From contig NZ_CP026993.1 in NCBI RefSeq assembly GCF_013407145.1, forward strand, positions 890,590-954,589: a stretch of 64,000 bases of DNA. The letters run 5' to 3'. The stretch comes from Nitrosopumilus cobalaminigenes (lineage in GTDB: Archaea; Thermoproteota; Nitrososphaeria; Nitrososphaerales; Nitrosopumilaceae). Each line of letters begins with the position of its first letter. The first letter of the stretch is position 1. The translations under genes and the position numbers were made by a program. Positions 7,790 through 17,035 of the stretch are shown in pieces. Under the pieces are notes generated by a model. That model saw only the letters and a program-made list of their open reading frames with translations. It did not search any database and was not told the DNA's origin.

Positions 7790-9106
7790 TTGCAACAATT
7801 TGCAAATACACACTCTATGAGAAATGAAATTCTCAGTCTGATGGTAGAAAACGGTTTAGAAGATGACTGTTATGTAGAAATGCTAGATTACACTATAGAA
7901 TTGTTTGAAAGTCAAGGTCTTGGAACAGAATATTATGGATATCACAATATCAATCACGAATTAGAAGTAACATATGTTTCACTTTTAGCAAACAAACAAA
8001 AGAAAATTGAATTTACCCCAGAGGATCTAAAGTATCTATATGTTGCAGCATTATTCCATGACTTTGATCCACAAAAAAGTGTAGATAAACCGCATGAAGA
8101 AAGTGTTTTAAAATTTATTTCAATGGATAGAAAACTCCGTCAATTAATTAACGATGCAAAAATAGATTTAGAAATTATCAAAGTTTTGATTTTAAGAACA
8201 ACATATCCTTGGAGTGGAAAATTAAAAGAGAATGCAGAAATTCAAATCAAACAATCTTTTGACAGTTCAGATTTAACAAGAAACAATCTTCCATATCAAG
8301 AACACATCATGGAGATGGGATGGTATCTATCAGTGGTAGATAGAATCAGTGGTTACGCATTAGGGGATTTTGCAAAAGCAATGGAAATGGCAAAAATGAA
8401 TGCACATGCTTTAGCATGGAGACCATCACTAATTGTAAGAAGTGCAGTTGCATATTTTGAAGAATTACTAAACAAGGAAACAGATATGGCAAAAGGAATA
8501 CTCAAGGTATTACCAAAAGAAATGAGGAAAAATTTCTTTGACACAGTGTTATCATTTATGAAAATTAGACAACAAGAAATCACCATTCAAGCAAATTATT
8601 CTTATGAAAATCTAAAGATGATTCCAACAATCGAATCAATGGCAACAAGAGAAGATCCCAAATTCATAAAAACACTATATGAAATATTTTTAGAATTACC
8701 AACTCCATTGCAATTTGAAAAAGAAAATTTTGAAAAATCTCTAAAAGATCCTCAAGTTATCATCAACACCCTAAGATTAAATGACAAAGATGGAGAAATC
8801 ATAGGATTTTCTAAAGGTGGACCTTTAGAGAATTACAAATTACGTGAAGAAATTAGAGATGAAAATTACGGAATAGGAAATACAATATTTTTAGAGCCAT
8901 TAGCACTGAAAATGGGCTATTGGGGACTAAAAGGAGGCAGTGAAATGCGTCACTTGTTCATCATGCAAGCAAATTCTATGAAATACAAATTCATGTCAAG
9001 TTTTGCATTACGAGATGTGATTAGAGCAAGGATAGACAAAGAACAAGCAGAATTTGTAACATTATTTGATCCTGAACGATGGGATTACTATAGAATCAAA
9101 GTATAG
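7790..9106 (+). CDS. HD-domain protein with an unassigned C-terminal domain
   Basis: 438 residues. The N-terminal third resembles a metal-dependent HD phosphohydrolase: YHNINHELEVTY (His about 52 and 56), then LYVAALFHDFDPQKS with the His-Asp pair at about 90-91. The C-terminal third (IIGFSKGGPLENYKLREEI, later ALKMGYWGLKGGSEMRH) does not match the HD family and has a faint N-acetyltransferase feel, which I cannot confirm. Start is TTG 7790 or ATG 7817. Substrates are unknown; a nucleotide phosphate ester is the usual target of HD enzymes. Confidence 0.65.
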   Translation: MQQFANTHSMRNEILSLMVENGLEDDCYVEMLDYTIELFESQGLGTEYYGYHNINHELEVTYVSLLANKQKKIEFTPEDLKYLYVAALFHDFDPQKSVDKPHEESVLKFISMDRKLRQLINDAKIDLEIIKVLILRTTYPWSGKLKENAEIQIKQSFDSSDLTRNNLPYQEHIMEMGWYLSVVDRISGYALGDFAKAMEMAKMNAHALAWRPSLIVRSAVAYFEELLNKETDMAKGILKVLPKEMRKNFFDTVLSFMKIRQQEITIQANYSYENLKMIPTIESMATREDPKFIKTLYEIFLELPTPLQFEKENFEKSLKDPQVIINTLRLNDKDGEIIGFSKGGPLENYKLREEIRDENYGIGNTIFLEPLALKMGYWGLKGGSEMRHLFIMQANSMKYKFMSSFALRDVIRARIDKEQAEFVTLFDPERWDYYRIKV

Positions 9107-9115
9107 TTTCACCAC

Positions 9116-10567
9116 ATGAAAATATCAATTTTAAAGCAATTAGAATCAAAGATTCACGGAGAAGTATTCTCATCAAAAGAATTTAGAGAATTTTATTCAG
9201 TAGATGCAAGTTCATATAAAATAATTCCAAAAATAATTGTAGTTCCAAAAAATGAGGTAGATGTTCTCAATACAGTAAAGATTGCAAGGAAAAGAAAAAT
9301 CAGTGTCACTGTACGTGGTGCAGGAACTGGTCTTGTGGGAAGTGCATTAAATTCTGGAATAATCATAGATATGAAAAATTTCTCTTCGATTAGGCTCAGT
9401 AAAAATCAGGTTAATGTTGAAACAGGAGTAATAAAAGGAAATTTAGATAAAAAATTAGAAGCATCAAAAAAATTCTTTCCTCCAAATCCATCAATAGGAT
9501 CATTTTGTTCAGTAGGAGGAATGATAGGAAACAACTCTAGTGGAAGTAGAAGTCTAAAGTACGGAAGTGTAATTGACAATGTAATAGAAATTACATTTGT
9601 TGACGGAAATGGAAATAAAATTACTTTGCCAAAAAATAAAAAGATTGCAAAGCAAATCAAAAAAATTGTGAACGGTATAGATTTAGAAAAATTTCCAAAA
9701 GTTTCAAAAAATTCATCAGGTTATAGATTAGATAGAATAAAAACAGAAAATGACATTCATAAAGCAATTATAGGTTCTGAAGGCACACTAGGAATAATAT
9801 TATCTGCAAAATTACAAATCAAAGATAAACCAAGAAAACAAATTCTGTTCGTTGCAGAATATAATTCAGTTATCGAAGCTGCCAAAAATTGTTTAGAAAT
9901 TAACAAGACCAACCCATCAGCAATAGAATTTGTAGACAAGACAACTTTTGATCAAATAAAATCTAAATTTAACAAGAAAAGTAAATGTCTATTATTTGTC
10001 GAATATGATGAAAAAATTAGTCTAAATGAAAAAAAACTCAAAGAAATCATTACAGGGAAAATTATTAAGAAATTACAAACAGAGGAAGAAATTGAAAAAT
10101 GGTGGAGATATAGAGATTCTTCATTACATTATAGTTTAAAATCAATTAAAAAAGAAAATAGAATCCCACATATTATTGAAGATGCAGTAGTCCCATTAGA
10201 AAATTTTCCAAAATTATTTTCCATATTAAACAAATTAAATAAAAAATACAAAACAAAATCAATTGTTTATGGGCATGCAGGAAATGGCAATGCACATGTG
10301 CGATTAATTTCTAAAAGGAAAAAAAGGGACCTTATCAAAAAGATCGCAACAGAGTATTTTGATGAAATACTCAAACTTGGAGGCTCAATTACTGCAGAGC
10401 ATGGAGATGGACTTGCACGCTCAGAATTCATCAAAAAACAATACGGCTCAAAAAACTATCAAGCATTCAAAAAAATCAAAAAATATTTTGATCCAGACAA
10501 CATCCTCAACCCAGGAAAAATCATCACTTCTAAAAGTAGTATAATAGAAAATTTAGAGCAATTTTGA
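9116..10567 (+). CDS. FAD-binding oxidase of the GlcD / D-lactate dehydrogenase type
   Basis: A 483-residue flavoenzyme of the FAD_binding_4 / FAD-oxidase_C class that oxidises 2-hydroxy acids. The PP-loop region is VTVRGAGTGLVGSALNSGII, followed by GGMIGNNSSGSRSLKYG, both diagnostic. The C-terminal half has VYGHAGNGNAHVRL and the ending GGSITAEHGDGLARSEFIKK with FDPDNILNPGKI. Glycolate and D-lactate are the likely substrates, but specificity cannot be read. It lies 9 bp after the HD-domain gene on the same strand, suggesting co-transcription. Confidence 0.85.
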   Translation: MKISILKQLESKIHGEVFSSKEFREFYSVDASSYKIIPKIIVVPKNEVDVLNTVKIARKRKISVTVRGAGTGLVGSALNSGIIIDMKNFSSIRLSKNQVNVETGVIKGNLDKKLEASKKFFPPNPSIGSFCSVGGMIGNNSSGSRSLKYGSVIDNVIEITFVDGNGNKITLPKNKKIAKQIKKIVNGIDLEKFPKVSKNSSGYRLDRIKTENDIHKAIIGSEGTLGIILSAKLQIKDKPRKQILFVAEYNSVIEAAKNCLEINKTNPSAIEFVDKTTFDQIKSKFNKKSKCLLFVEYDEKISLNEKKLKEIITGKIIKKLQTEEEIEKWWRYRDSSLHYSLKSIKKENRIPHIIEDAVVPLENFPKLFSILNKLNKKYKTKSIVYGHAGNGNAHVRLISKRKKRDLIKKIATEYFDEILKLGGSITAEHGDGLARSEFIKKQYGSKNYQAFKKIKKYFDPDNILNPGKIITSKSSIIENLEQF

Positions 10568-10636
10568 TTTTTTAGAGCCATAGTAAAAATTTTCAATGCA
10601 GAAAGGCTTTTGTAACTAAAAAATGTCCAGAAAACC

Positions 10637-11062
10637 GTGTTAGGTAAAGGCATAGGTCTGTTAGTAGTACTAGTGGTTACTGTAAGTATTACACCAGCTT
10701 TTGCATTAACAGAGTTAGAAAGAGCAACAATGGAAGATCCAAGATTAGAAAATGCATTTGGAGCACCAATAGTTGACAATGTAAATGTCAGTCAACAAGT
10801 GCAGATTTCATCAGACATTACAAATCATCAGACAAAATCACAGAATTTTGTATATCTTGTTCAAATCAAAAATGATGCAGATCTTGTTGTATCATTAGGT
10901 TGGATAAGTGGTCAACTAACTCCTGATCAAAAACTTAGTCCATCATTGTCATGGACTCCAAATAGTTCCGGGAAATTTACAGCAGAGATTTTTGTATGGG
11001 AAGGTTTGAACAATCAAAATGCATTATCAGAATACACAACAATGCAGATCAGTGTTAGTTAG
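10637..11062 (+). CDS. Exported hypothetical protein (141 aa)
   Basis: GTG start at 10637 gives MLGKGIGLLVVLVVTVSITP followed by AFA, a good Sec signal peptide with probable cleavage after AFA. The mature part looks like a single beta-sandwich: VNVSQQVQISSDITNHQ, NFVYLVQIKNDADLVVSLGW and TAEIFVWEGLNN. This layout fits a cell-surface or pseudo-periplasmic Ig-like protein. No metal-binding or catalytic motif. Confidence 0.65.
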   Translation: MLGKGIGLLVVLVVTVSITPAFALTELERATMEDPRLENAFGAPIVDNVNVSQQVQISSDITNHQTKSQNFVYLVQIKNDADLVVSLGWISGQLTPDQKLSPSLSWTPNSSGKFTAEIFVWEGLNNQNALSEYTTMQISVS

Positions 11063-11256
11063 AATTTACAAAATATTTTTGCCAAAAATTTAATCATTAT
11101 TTAAAAAATACTAATAATTTGTTCCTAAATTGATCAAAAAAATATCCGATACGAAAAAAATCGTTCTGCAACGCAATAATTGAGATCGGAGATTTGTCTA
11201 ATAGTGAAAAAAGTTTAACAAGTTCTCGGTAATACGACCTCGAGCCTAGTAGATTT

Positions 11257-11400
11257 ATGACAATAGGATATTGTGTTAAGTGTCGTGACAAACGAGAAAT
11301 CGGCGGCCCTAAACCATACACCATGAAAAATGGTAAACCTGCAATCAAAGGCACATGCCCAACATGCAGTACAGCCATTTTCAGAATCGGTAGAGGATAA
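11257..11400 (+). CDS. DUF5679-type zinc microprotein (47 aa)
   Basis: Translation MTIGYCVKCRDKREIGGPKP continues with YTMKNGKPAIKGTCPTC and ends IFRIGRG. The two CxxC pairs (CVKC and CPTC) and the MKNGKPAIKG core are typical of the DUF5679 family, small archaeal and actinobacterial proteins of unknown role. The gene stands alone, with about 195 bp of A/T-rich sequence before it that includes a CTCGAG palindrome but no obvious operator. Confidence 0.78.
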   Translation: MTIGYCVKCRDKREIGGPKPYTMKNGKPAIKGTCPTCSTAIFRIGRG

Positions 11401-11418
11401 ACTTCTCACTAGAGAAAT

Positions 11419-11670
11419 TTAGTACTGCCATTCATCAGTAAGGCCATTCCATAGTGAACGCATTGGGGATGGATCTTTTTCTATTTCTTCAGTAATTCTA
11501 TTTTTTAACACAAAAAAGAAATTCTCTAAAGCGTCAACACCACCATCGGCAAACAACTCGTGACCAATTTCAGTAATTCTTTTGTGTTTATCAGATACTT
11601 CTGTAGAATCAGGATTCTGAAGACAAAAAGTCATCAAATCAATTAGTTCTTCTTCCAACATGAAATCCAT
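11419..11670 (-). CDS. Hypothetical protein (83 aa)
   Basis: Not recognised. Acidic helical protein starting MDFMLEEELIDLMTFCLQNP, with a second helix KRITEIGHELFADGGVDALE and ending GLTDEWQY. The arrangement looks like a three-helix bundle. It lies just downstream of the 124-residue helical gene on the same strand, and the two may work together. Confidence 0.55.
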   Translation of the reverse strand: MDFMLEEELIDLMTFCLQNPDSTEVSDKHKRITEIGHELFADGGVDALENFFFVLKNRITEEIEKDPSPMRSLWNGLTDEWQY

Positions 11671-11727
11671 ATAGTTTAGTTGGAAATTCAGTAGAATTTA
11701 GAGATTTAGATTAAAAAGAAAAAGAGA

Positions 11728-12102
11728 TTATTTTAGACGTCTATAGATCTCTTTGAATTCACACGATATGTTGTATGACATATTTAGTAAATGTGCAAGT
11801 TGATTCATGGACGTCTTATCATGTCCCAATTGTCTTAACAAAGTCAAAGCTTTTTGTGGAGAACTGGGAGCCAAAGGACTTTGTCCAGACCAGGTCTTAA
11901 AAGCATCCTCAACATCCAAACTGAAATTCAAAACAAATTCTTTCCAATTGGGCATTGCCTTTAGAGCTTTTTCATTTAGAAGAACTTCAGACAATTCACG
12001 AAATTCATTTTTCCTGTCAAGATACAGCATGTCTAAAACTTCATGAATTTTAGATTCTTCGTATTCTTCTGTGTTTAACATGTACATTCCCGCAATACTC
12101 AT
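11728..12102 (-). CDS. Hypothetical helical protein (124 aa)
   Basis: Not recognised. Predicted to be all helical, with segments such as KIHEVLDMLYLDRKNEFREL and KALTLLRQLGHDKTSMNQLA; the latter could suit a helix-turn-helix but lacks a convincing signature. The tail LNMSYNISCEFKEIYRRLK is basic. It is followed 57 bp later by the 83-residue hypothetical gene on the same strand. Confidence 0.55.
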   Translation of the reverse strand: MSIAGMYMLNTEEYEESKIHEVLDMLYLDRKNEFRELSEVLLNEKALKAMPNWKEFVLNFSLDVEDAFKTWSGQSPLAPSSPQKALTLLRQLGHDKTSMNQLAHLLNMSYNISCEFKEIYRRLK

Positions 12103-12170
12103 GTTCTATTATTATCATAATCAAAGATAAGTTAGATAGGTAATTCCCAGAAAAAATGTTAAAAAAAATC

Positions 12171-12201
12171 TTTAAAAATGAACAAATGTTCAATTTTTAA
12201 A
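12171..12201 (-). terminator. Strong A/T hairpin after the 12226-13533 gene
   Basis: Arms TTTAAAAATGAACA (12171-12184) and TGTTCAATTTTTAAA (12187-12201) pair over 14 bp with one bulged base and a 2-nt loop. It lies 25 nt beyond the stop of the exported protein gene and is flanked by runs of T on the minus strand, as expected of an archaeal terminator. Confidence 0.6.
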
Positions 12202-12225
12202 AAAATAAAAAAGAAAAAAAAGATC

Positions 12226-13533
12226 TTATTGGAATGGGTCAATAAATGGACAGTTGACAATATGGTCACTATCCATTGGACGTGCAATACCAATGTTGAT
12301 CAAACCAGCTTCGTTGTATGCGTTCATATCATCAATAGTTTCTAACAATTGAGCATCATCTGGATTTTCCCAGCCAATCATAAAGATTCTCCACATAGGA
12401 GAATAGTTAGCATCGCCAGGAGCTCCTGCTGCAATTCCAGGTTGGAATCCCAAAGGACCAGTACCTGTTAAACCATTTTTGAACTGATACAAGTCTACTG
12501 CTGCTGAATTTGCAATCAAGCTTGCAGAGGTTGGTGAACTAACAACACCCATCATTCCGGCAGGACCACTAGGAGTAGCATCTGTTACAATGTAATAGAT
12601 AGTTCTACCATCGGGACCCCATCCACGATGAGCTATGAAAGTTACATTCATCTCTTCTGTATCGATATCAAGAACTTGGCCACCGCCGTAAGGAGTGACA
12701 TCAGTTAATGTTTTGTCTTCCTTAACCATCATCTGACCTTCAGGCCAAACAATTTGTGGCATATTCAAAACTACATCAATTTCTGTTAATGTAATTTCAT
12801 TATTCTCAGCTGCTTCCATAACCATTGCTTCTGAATCAAGTACTCTTGCAGTTGCACCGTCATTCCACATAACATGGACATGAGAAGTCAATGCACTGTA
12901 CACATCTGCTTGTGCAGGAGTACTAGTGAATACTTGACTTTGGTATCCGTGTATACCATCGCCTTCAATGCCGTTGGTAAACAAGTATACTGTTGAAAGT
13001 GCTTCTTCAGGAGTGTTCTTCAACAAAGGAGCAAGTTCTACTTGCCATCCTTGGTTTGCAGTAATTATGTCTGCATGTGTTGGATCACTAGAGTCAGTGA
13101 TGATATAGTAAACATCTTCACCGTTGTAGTATCCTTGATGCATAGGAATTGTTGCTGGAACATTTGCTCTTGATAATCTAAGTACAGAACCCAAGTCTGC
13201 TTCAGTTTCTTCCATGTGTTCTTCTTCATGGGTTTCTTCCATAGTTTCTTCCATAGTTTCTTCCATGTGTTCTTCTTCATGGGTTTCTTCCATGGCCTCT
13301 TCAACTGGAGCTACAGGAGCGACACCACCTTGTTCTGCTTGCCAAGCGGCTTTACCGCCAGGATAGTTAGAACACAAGTCTAATCCACAGATACCAGTAC
13401 TTGAACCATATTGAGAGGTTCCAGTACCTTTGCTTTTGAGGGCTTCAGCATCTGTAAAATAATCTGTCGTCATACCTGCTGTAAACAAGGGTAAAATTGC
13501 AAGAAGTGCAATGTATCTTAGACTCTTGTTCAT
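12226..13533 (-). CDS. Exported two-repeat surface protein with Glu/His/Met-rich insert
   Basis: 435 residues. The N-terminus MNKSLRYIALLAILPLFTAG is a signal peptide. A low-complexity block of EETHEEEHMEET-type repeats follows at about 78-113. The rest consists of two related domains of about 150 residues, each with a strand like GEDVYYIITDSSDP or GRTIYYIVTDATPSGP, then a region on sources of an incoming sample such as LYQFKNGLTGTGPLGFQPG. I recall this fold as DUF7482, common in ammonia-oxidising archaea. The Glu/His/Met block could bind metal such as copper, but this is inference. Confidence 0.7.
   Translation of the reverse strand: MNKSLRYIALLAILPLFTAGMTTDYFTDAEALKSKGTGTSQYGSSTGICGLDLCSNYPGGKAAWQAEQGGVAPVAPVEEAMEETHEEEHMEETMEETMEETHEEEHMEETEADLGSVLRLSRANVPATIPMHQGYYNGEDVYYIITDSSDPTHADIITANQGWQVELAPLLKNTPEEALSTVYLFTNGIEGDGIHGYQSQVFTSTPAQADVYSALTSHVHVMWNDGATARVLDSEAMVMEAAENNEITLTEIDVVLNMPQIVWPEGQMMVKEDKTLTDVTPYGGGQVLDIDTEEMNVTFIAHRGWGPDGRTIYYIVTDATPSGPAGMMGVVSSPTSASLIANSAAVDLYQFKNGLTGTGPLGFQPGIAAGAPGDANYSPMWRIFMIGWENPDDAQLLETIDDMNAYNEAGLINIGIARPMDSDHIVNCPFIDPFQ
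13206..13293. repeat. Direct repeat encoding the Glu/His/Met block
   Basis: A 37-nt sequence at 13206-13242 recurs exactly at 13257-13293 (period 51 nt), with shorter TTTCTTCCATAG units between. It encodes the repeated EETHEEEHMEET segment and is a likely site of repeat-number change. Confidence 0.8.
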
Positions 13534-13585
13534 AAGTGCAAAATCATGATTTTTGTTTAAAAGAATTTGTCCAAATCAGACAAAA

Positions 13586-14206
13586 TTATGCGAGCTCTGA
13601 AAATCTATTTCCCACATAATCCCAATTGACAACATTCCACCAAGCTTCAACATAAGCAGGTCTCTTGTTTTGGTATTTCAAATAATATGCATGCTCCCAA
13701 ACATCCAATCCAAGTAACGGGAATTTTCCCAATGTCCAAGGACTAGTTTGATTTTCAGTTGTAATGATTTCTATTTTATGATATGTGGAATTGAAAACTA
13801 ACCAACACCAACCACTACCTTGAATTGTAATTGCTTTTTCAGAAAAGACTTTTTTGAAATTCTCAAAGTTATCAAAATAAACATCAATTTGATCAGCAAT
13901 TTGACCAAAAGGTTTTCCATCACCATTAGGAGTCATAGTTTCCCAAAACAATCTGTGATTCTCAAAACCACCACCAAAAAAGTTGATTGCAGAACGTCCA
14001 GATTCTGGAATAGATTTCAAATCAGATAAAACAGATGAAATGTATTGAGGGTGAGAAGCACTTCCAACATCTGCAAGAGATTTGTTTAATCCATCAACAT
14101 ATGCCTGATGATGTTTTTGATGATGAATTTTCATTGTTTCAGTATCAATGAAAGGTTCTAGTTCATCATACCCATAAGGGAGTCTCGGAAGTTCGTATAG
14201 AACCAT
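13586..14206 (-). CDS. sod: Iron/manganese superoxide dismutase
   Basis: Removes superoxide by dismutation to oxygen and peroxide. The 206-residue length and motifs fit Fe/Mn SOD: MKIHHQKHHQAYVDGLNK near residues 25-42, ENHRLFWET with the second metal His near 84, and LGLDVWEHAYYLKYQNKR with Asp about 168 and His about 172. The metal cannot be read with certainty. The usual glycine/histidine-rich loop appears here as NFFGGGFENH. No signal peptide, so it acts in the cytoplasm. Divergent with the gene at 14298. Confidence 0.95.
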   Translation of the reverse strand: MVLYELPRLPYGYDELEPFIDTETMKIHHQKHHQAYVDGLNKSLADVGSASHPQYISSVLSDLKSIPESGRSAINFFGGGFENHRLFWETMTPNGDGKPFGQIADQIDVYFDNFENFKKVFSEKAITIQGSGWCWLVFNSTYHKIEIITTENQTSPWTLGKFPLLGLDVWEHAYYLKYQNKRPAYVEAWWNVVNWDYVGNRFSELA

Positions 14207-14297
14207 GAGTCAATTTTAGATAATCCACATATATTCTTCAAGAACAAAAATTGATTCTAGTGCAAAGAATGATAAATCTTGAGGAGATATTAGCAAT

Positions 14298-14912
14298 ATG
14301 AGGAAATTAGGAACTATAGATTTGGAAATTTTGCATTTAGCCATTAATGAAAATGGAACATTTAATGAAAACAACCTAGAAAATTCTGAATTAAAAAGAT
14401 TAGGAGTTGGAAAAATTTTGGATTCTCTTGCAACATTAAAAGACAGAAAAATGTTATCGTTGAATAAAGACGGATCATTTTCAATTACAAATTTAGCAAA
14501 AGAGATTCTTTGGAGCAAAAATATTCCAACATGGGCAAAAATATTGAGACTCTTACAGGTAAAATCTTGCAATATGGGCCAGATGGAGGACATTCTCAAA
14601 ATATCAAAAAATGAACTAGTAGAAGAAATAGAAAAACTGAGGAAAAGTCAATTCGTGCTAATGTCCCCACAAAGACTAGAAGATAAACTAGTCAAAGTAT
14701 ATGAAATTCTTCCAGAAGGAATTGAAGAGATAGACAAAACAGAAACTGAAGGATTTGACAAAATAAACTTTGGAGAAATGAAATCAGAAGTAGAAATTCT
14801 AAGTATCATAGATGGTCTGATAAAAGAAATTCAAGATACCACTTTGGAGCAAACTCAGAAAGATTCAATCAACGAAAAATTATCAAAGTTAAAAGACAAA
14901 TTAGAAATTTAA
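14298..14912 (+). CDS. Putative helix-turn-helix protein (204 aa)
   Basis: The N-terminal half has two winged-helix-like blocks: RLGVGKILDSLATLKDRKML with SLNKDGSFSITNLAKEI, and KSCNMGQMEDILKISKNELV. The C-terminal third is a charged coiled coil (IIDGLIKEIQDTTLEQTQKD). This plan suggests a DNA- or RNA-binding regulator that dimerises, but no named family is recognised. The gene ends directly against the convergent helicase gene, with no space between the stop codons. Confidence 0.6.
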   Translation: MRKLGTIDLEILHLAINENGTFNENNLENSELKRLGVGKILDSLATLKDRKMLSLNKDGSFSITNLAKEILWSKNIPTWAKILRLLQVKSCNMGQMEDILKISKNELVEEIEKLRKSQFVLMSPQRLEDKLVKVYEILPEGIEEIDKTETEGFDKINFGEMKSEVEILSIIDGLIKEIQDTTLEQTQKDSINEKLSKLKDKLEI

Positions 14913-16637
14913 TTATTTTGCACGAACTTTGTCTTGAATTTGGGCCAAGATAAGTTCAGCCTTGTCTTTGTTCTCATAATTTTCTTTTGATTCATCCATA
15001 ATTTCATCAATCTCATAGCTCTTGTCAACTAGGACATTTGCAACGTGATCATCCAAAGTACCATTCCCAATTAAATAATATGCAAATACAGTATTTTTCT
15101 GGCCAATTCTATGAAGTCTATCTTCAGCTTGTCTATGGATTGCAGGACTCCAATCAAGCTCTGCAAAAATTACATATTTTGCCCTAGTCAAATTGATACC
15201 CACATTTCCAGCACGGATTCCGGCAATCATTAGTTTTGATTCACCTCTTTGGAACTTGTCTATTTGGTCTTGACGAACTGAATCAGTCTGTCCACCAATT
15301 ATGGATACAGGAGAGAATTCTTGGAGACTCTCATGAAGTAATTTATGAATCACTTTGTGATGACAAAAGACTACAACACTTTCTTCAATCTCCATAATGT
15401 TTTTAACAAAATTGATTACATGAGGTAGTTTTGCAATACCTGCAATTTGTCTTTCACTTTGAATTGCTCTATGATAGGATGCAGATTTGGAAAATTCAGA
15501 GTCAGCATCTTTTTGTTCTGTCTCAACTTTCTTCCAAATTTTATCTAATTCTTCTAAATAGTAATCAGTATCAGCTGCAATGACCTCTTTGTAACGAACT
15601 TTGTCCTTTAGTTCTTTTAGCACATCTGCTTTTTTCCTTCTTAGCATCACATGTTTTTGTAATTCATTTCTAAGAGATGCACGTTTGTTTTCTAAAACAA
15701 TTGCTTTGCCTTTATCATTGACATAGCAAAAGTATTCACAGAATTCTTTAAAGCTTCCAAGCAGGCCAGGTTTTATGATATCTATAATTGGCCAAATTTC
15801 AGAACCACGATTATAGATAGGAGTGCCAGATAGACCAATTCTGTACAATATTGAAGAAAGTGCTGCCAATTTTTTTACTGCCTTGTATTTTTGAGTAGTT
15901 TTTGATCTCAAATTGTGAACCTCATCACAAACAATTGTTTTGAGACCTAACTTTGACAAATCATCATTTCGTTTGAAAAGTAATTCATAGTTAATTATGT
16001 AAATGTCAGTTTTTGGAAGTTCTTTGGATTTTCCAGTTCTAATTATTGTGACACTAGGAGATTCAGATTCAATTATTCTACCATTCCTGCTTTTCTTTTT
16101 TAGAAATTTTGCAATCTCACGTTCCCAGTTGTTTAACGTCACCAGTGGGGCAACTACAAGAATGGGGAATGTTTGTTTTTCTGTTGCAGCATAAGAGAGT
16201 GTTTGAACAGTTTTTCCCAAACCCATCTCATCAGCAAGTAATGCATTACCCGAGGATTTTAACAAAAAATCCAATCCCTCTTTTTGAAAGTTAAGAAGTT
16301 TTCCTCGGAATTGTTCACCAGTTTTTGCTCGTTTTAGTTTTAGTTTTACAGGCGGTAAAGTTGGTTTTGGAGCATACGTTTTTACAATTTTTCTTTGCCA
16401 GGTGGATTTTGAAAGGATTTCAAGTGGATATCTATCCATGATTAATTTTAGTTGTTTTACAGTTTCAGTGCTATCAGGAATAATAATTTCATTTACGTTT
16501 TCACCATACCATGCTTCAGAGACCAATCTAGAGATCATACTTACGGCACGATCACCAGTGACTTTCCAGCTCCAGATTTTGGAATATTTGTCAAGCACAT
16601 ATTCCAGTGTACCAATGTTTTCCATGGATGTTTCCAT
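14913..16637 (-). CDS. SNF2-family DNA-dependent ATPase / helicase
   Basis: A 574-residue SWI2/SNF2 protein. Motif I is LLADEMGLGKTVQTLSYAAT, motif II is DEVHNLRS, motif III is IGLSGTPIYNRGSEIW, and the C-terminal lobe has GIRAGNVGINLTRAKYVIFA and RQAEDRLHRIGQKNTVFAYY. These proteins translocate on double-stranded DNA to remodel bound proteins. The N-terminal 110 residues carry a HARP/SMARCAL1-like look but are not assigned. In the archaeal context, roles in chromatin or fork remodelling are possible. No neighbour clarifies the target. Confidence 0.9.
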   Translation of the reverse strand: METSMENIGTLEYVLDKYSKIWSWKVTGDRAVSMISRLVSEAWYGENVNEIIIPDSTETVKQLKLIMDRYPLEILSKSTWQRKIVKTYAPKPTLPPVKLKLKRAKTGEQFRGKLLNFQKEGLDFLLKSSGNALLADEMGLGKTVQTLSYAATEKQTFPILVVAPLVTLNNWEREIAKFLKKKSRNGRIIESESPSVTIIRTGKSKELPKTDIYIINYELLFKRNDDLSKLGLKTIVCDEVHNLRSKTTQKYKAVKKLAALSSILYRIGLSGTPIYNRGSEIWPIIDIIKPGLLGSFKEFCEYFCYVNDKGKAIVLENKRASLRNELQKHVMLRRKKADVLKELKDKVRYKEVIAADTDYYLEELDKIWKKVETEQKDADSEFSKSASYHRAIQSERQIAGIAKLPHVINFVKNIMEIEESVVVFCHHKVIHKLLHESLQEFSPVSIIGGQTDSVRQDQIDKFQRGESKLMIAGIRAGNVGINLTRAKYVIFAELDWSPAIHRQAEDRLHRIGQKNTVFAYYLIGNGTLDDHVANVLVDKSYEIDEIMDESKENYENKDKAELILAQIQDKVRAK

Positions 16638-17035
16638 AATTTGAGGACAGAAAGTTTTTTTGCCTTATGAATCTTCACGTTTTTTTCGATCATTAAAAAG
16701 TAGAGCAAAAATCTACAAGAGTTAAAATATGATAGCAGTTTCTACTTTTGGGTAAAATTATCATGATAGATTTTCAGGCTCAAAATTGGATGAAATAATC
16801 AAAAATTGGAATTAAAAGAAATCAAAAAACCAAATAAAAACATAAGAGGATCTAAAAAATTATTAAATAATAATTTTAAAGAAAAGTTTTAGTTTTTCCA
16901 TTAATCAGACAACTAACAAGATAAAATCAAATTTGTTGTTAATTCAATTTTTAAAATGTTACCAAAATTAGATCAGGAAAATCAGACAATGAATTTTCAA
17001 TATACGTTTAAAGTTCATTAGATTTTAGAATCAAT
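16638..17035. other. 398-bp gene-free A/T-rich stretch
   Basis: Lies between the divergent helicase and PAC2 genes. It holds a perfect 10-bp A/T inverted repeat (16856-16877, arms AAAATTATTA and TAATAATTTT, 2-nt spacer) and a TATA-like TTTAAAG at 17007-17013. No open frame of interest and no RNA gene was seen. Confidence 0.5.
17007..17013 (+). promoter_or_regulatory. TATA-like box of the PAC2 gene
   Basis: TTTAAAG centred 26 nt before the GTG at 17036. This spacing predicts transcription starting at the start codon, hence a leaderless mRNA, and supports the choice of GTG over the out-of-frame ATG two bases earlier. Confidence 0.5.

Noticed and set aside
16856-16877. Perfect 10-bp inverted repeat as operator or terminator
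   Set aside because: Arms are pure A/T in a very A/T-rich stretch, so a chance match is plausible; mentioned only as a note.
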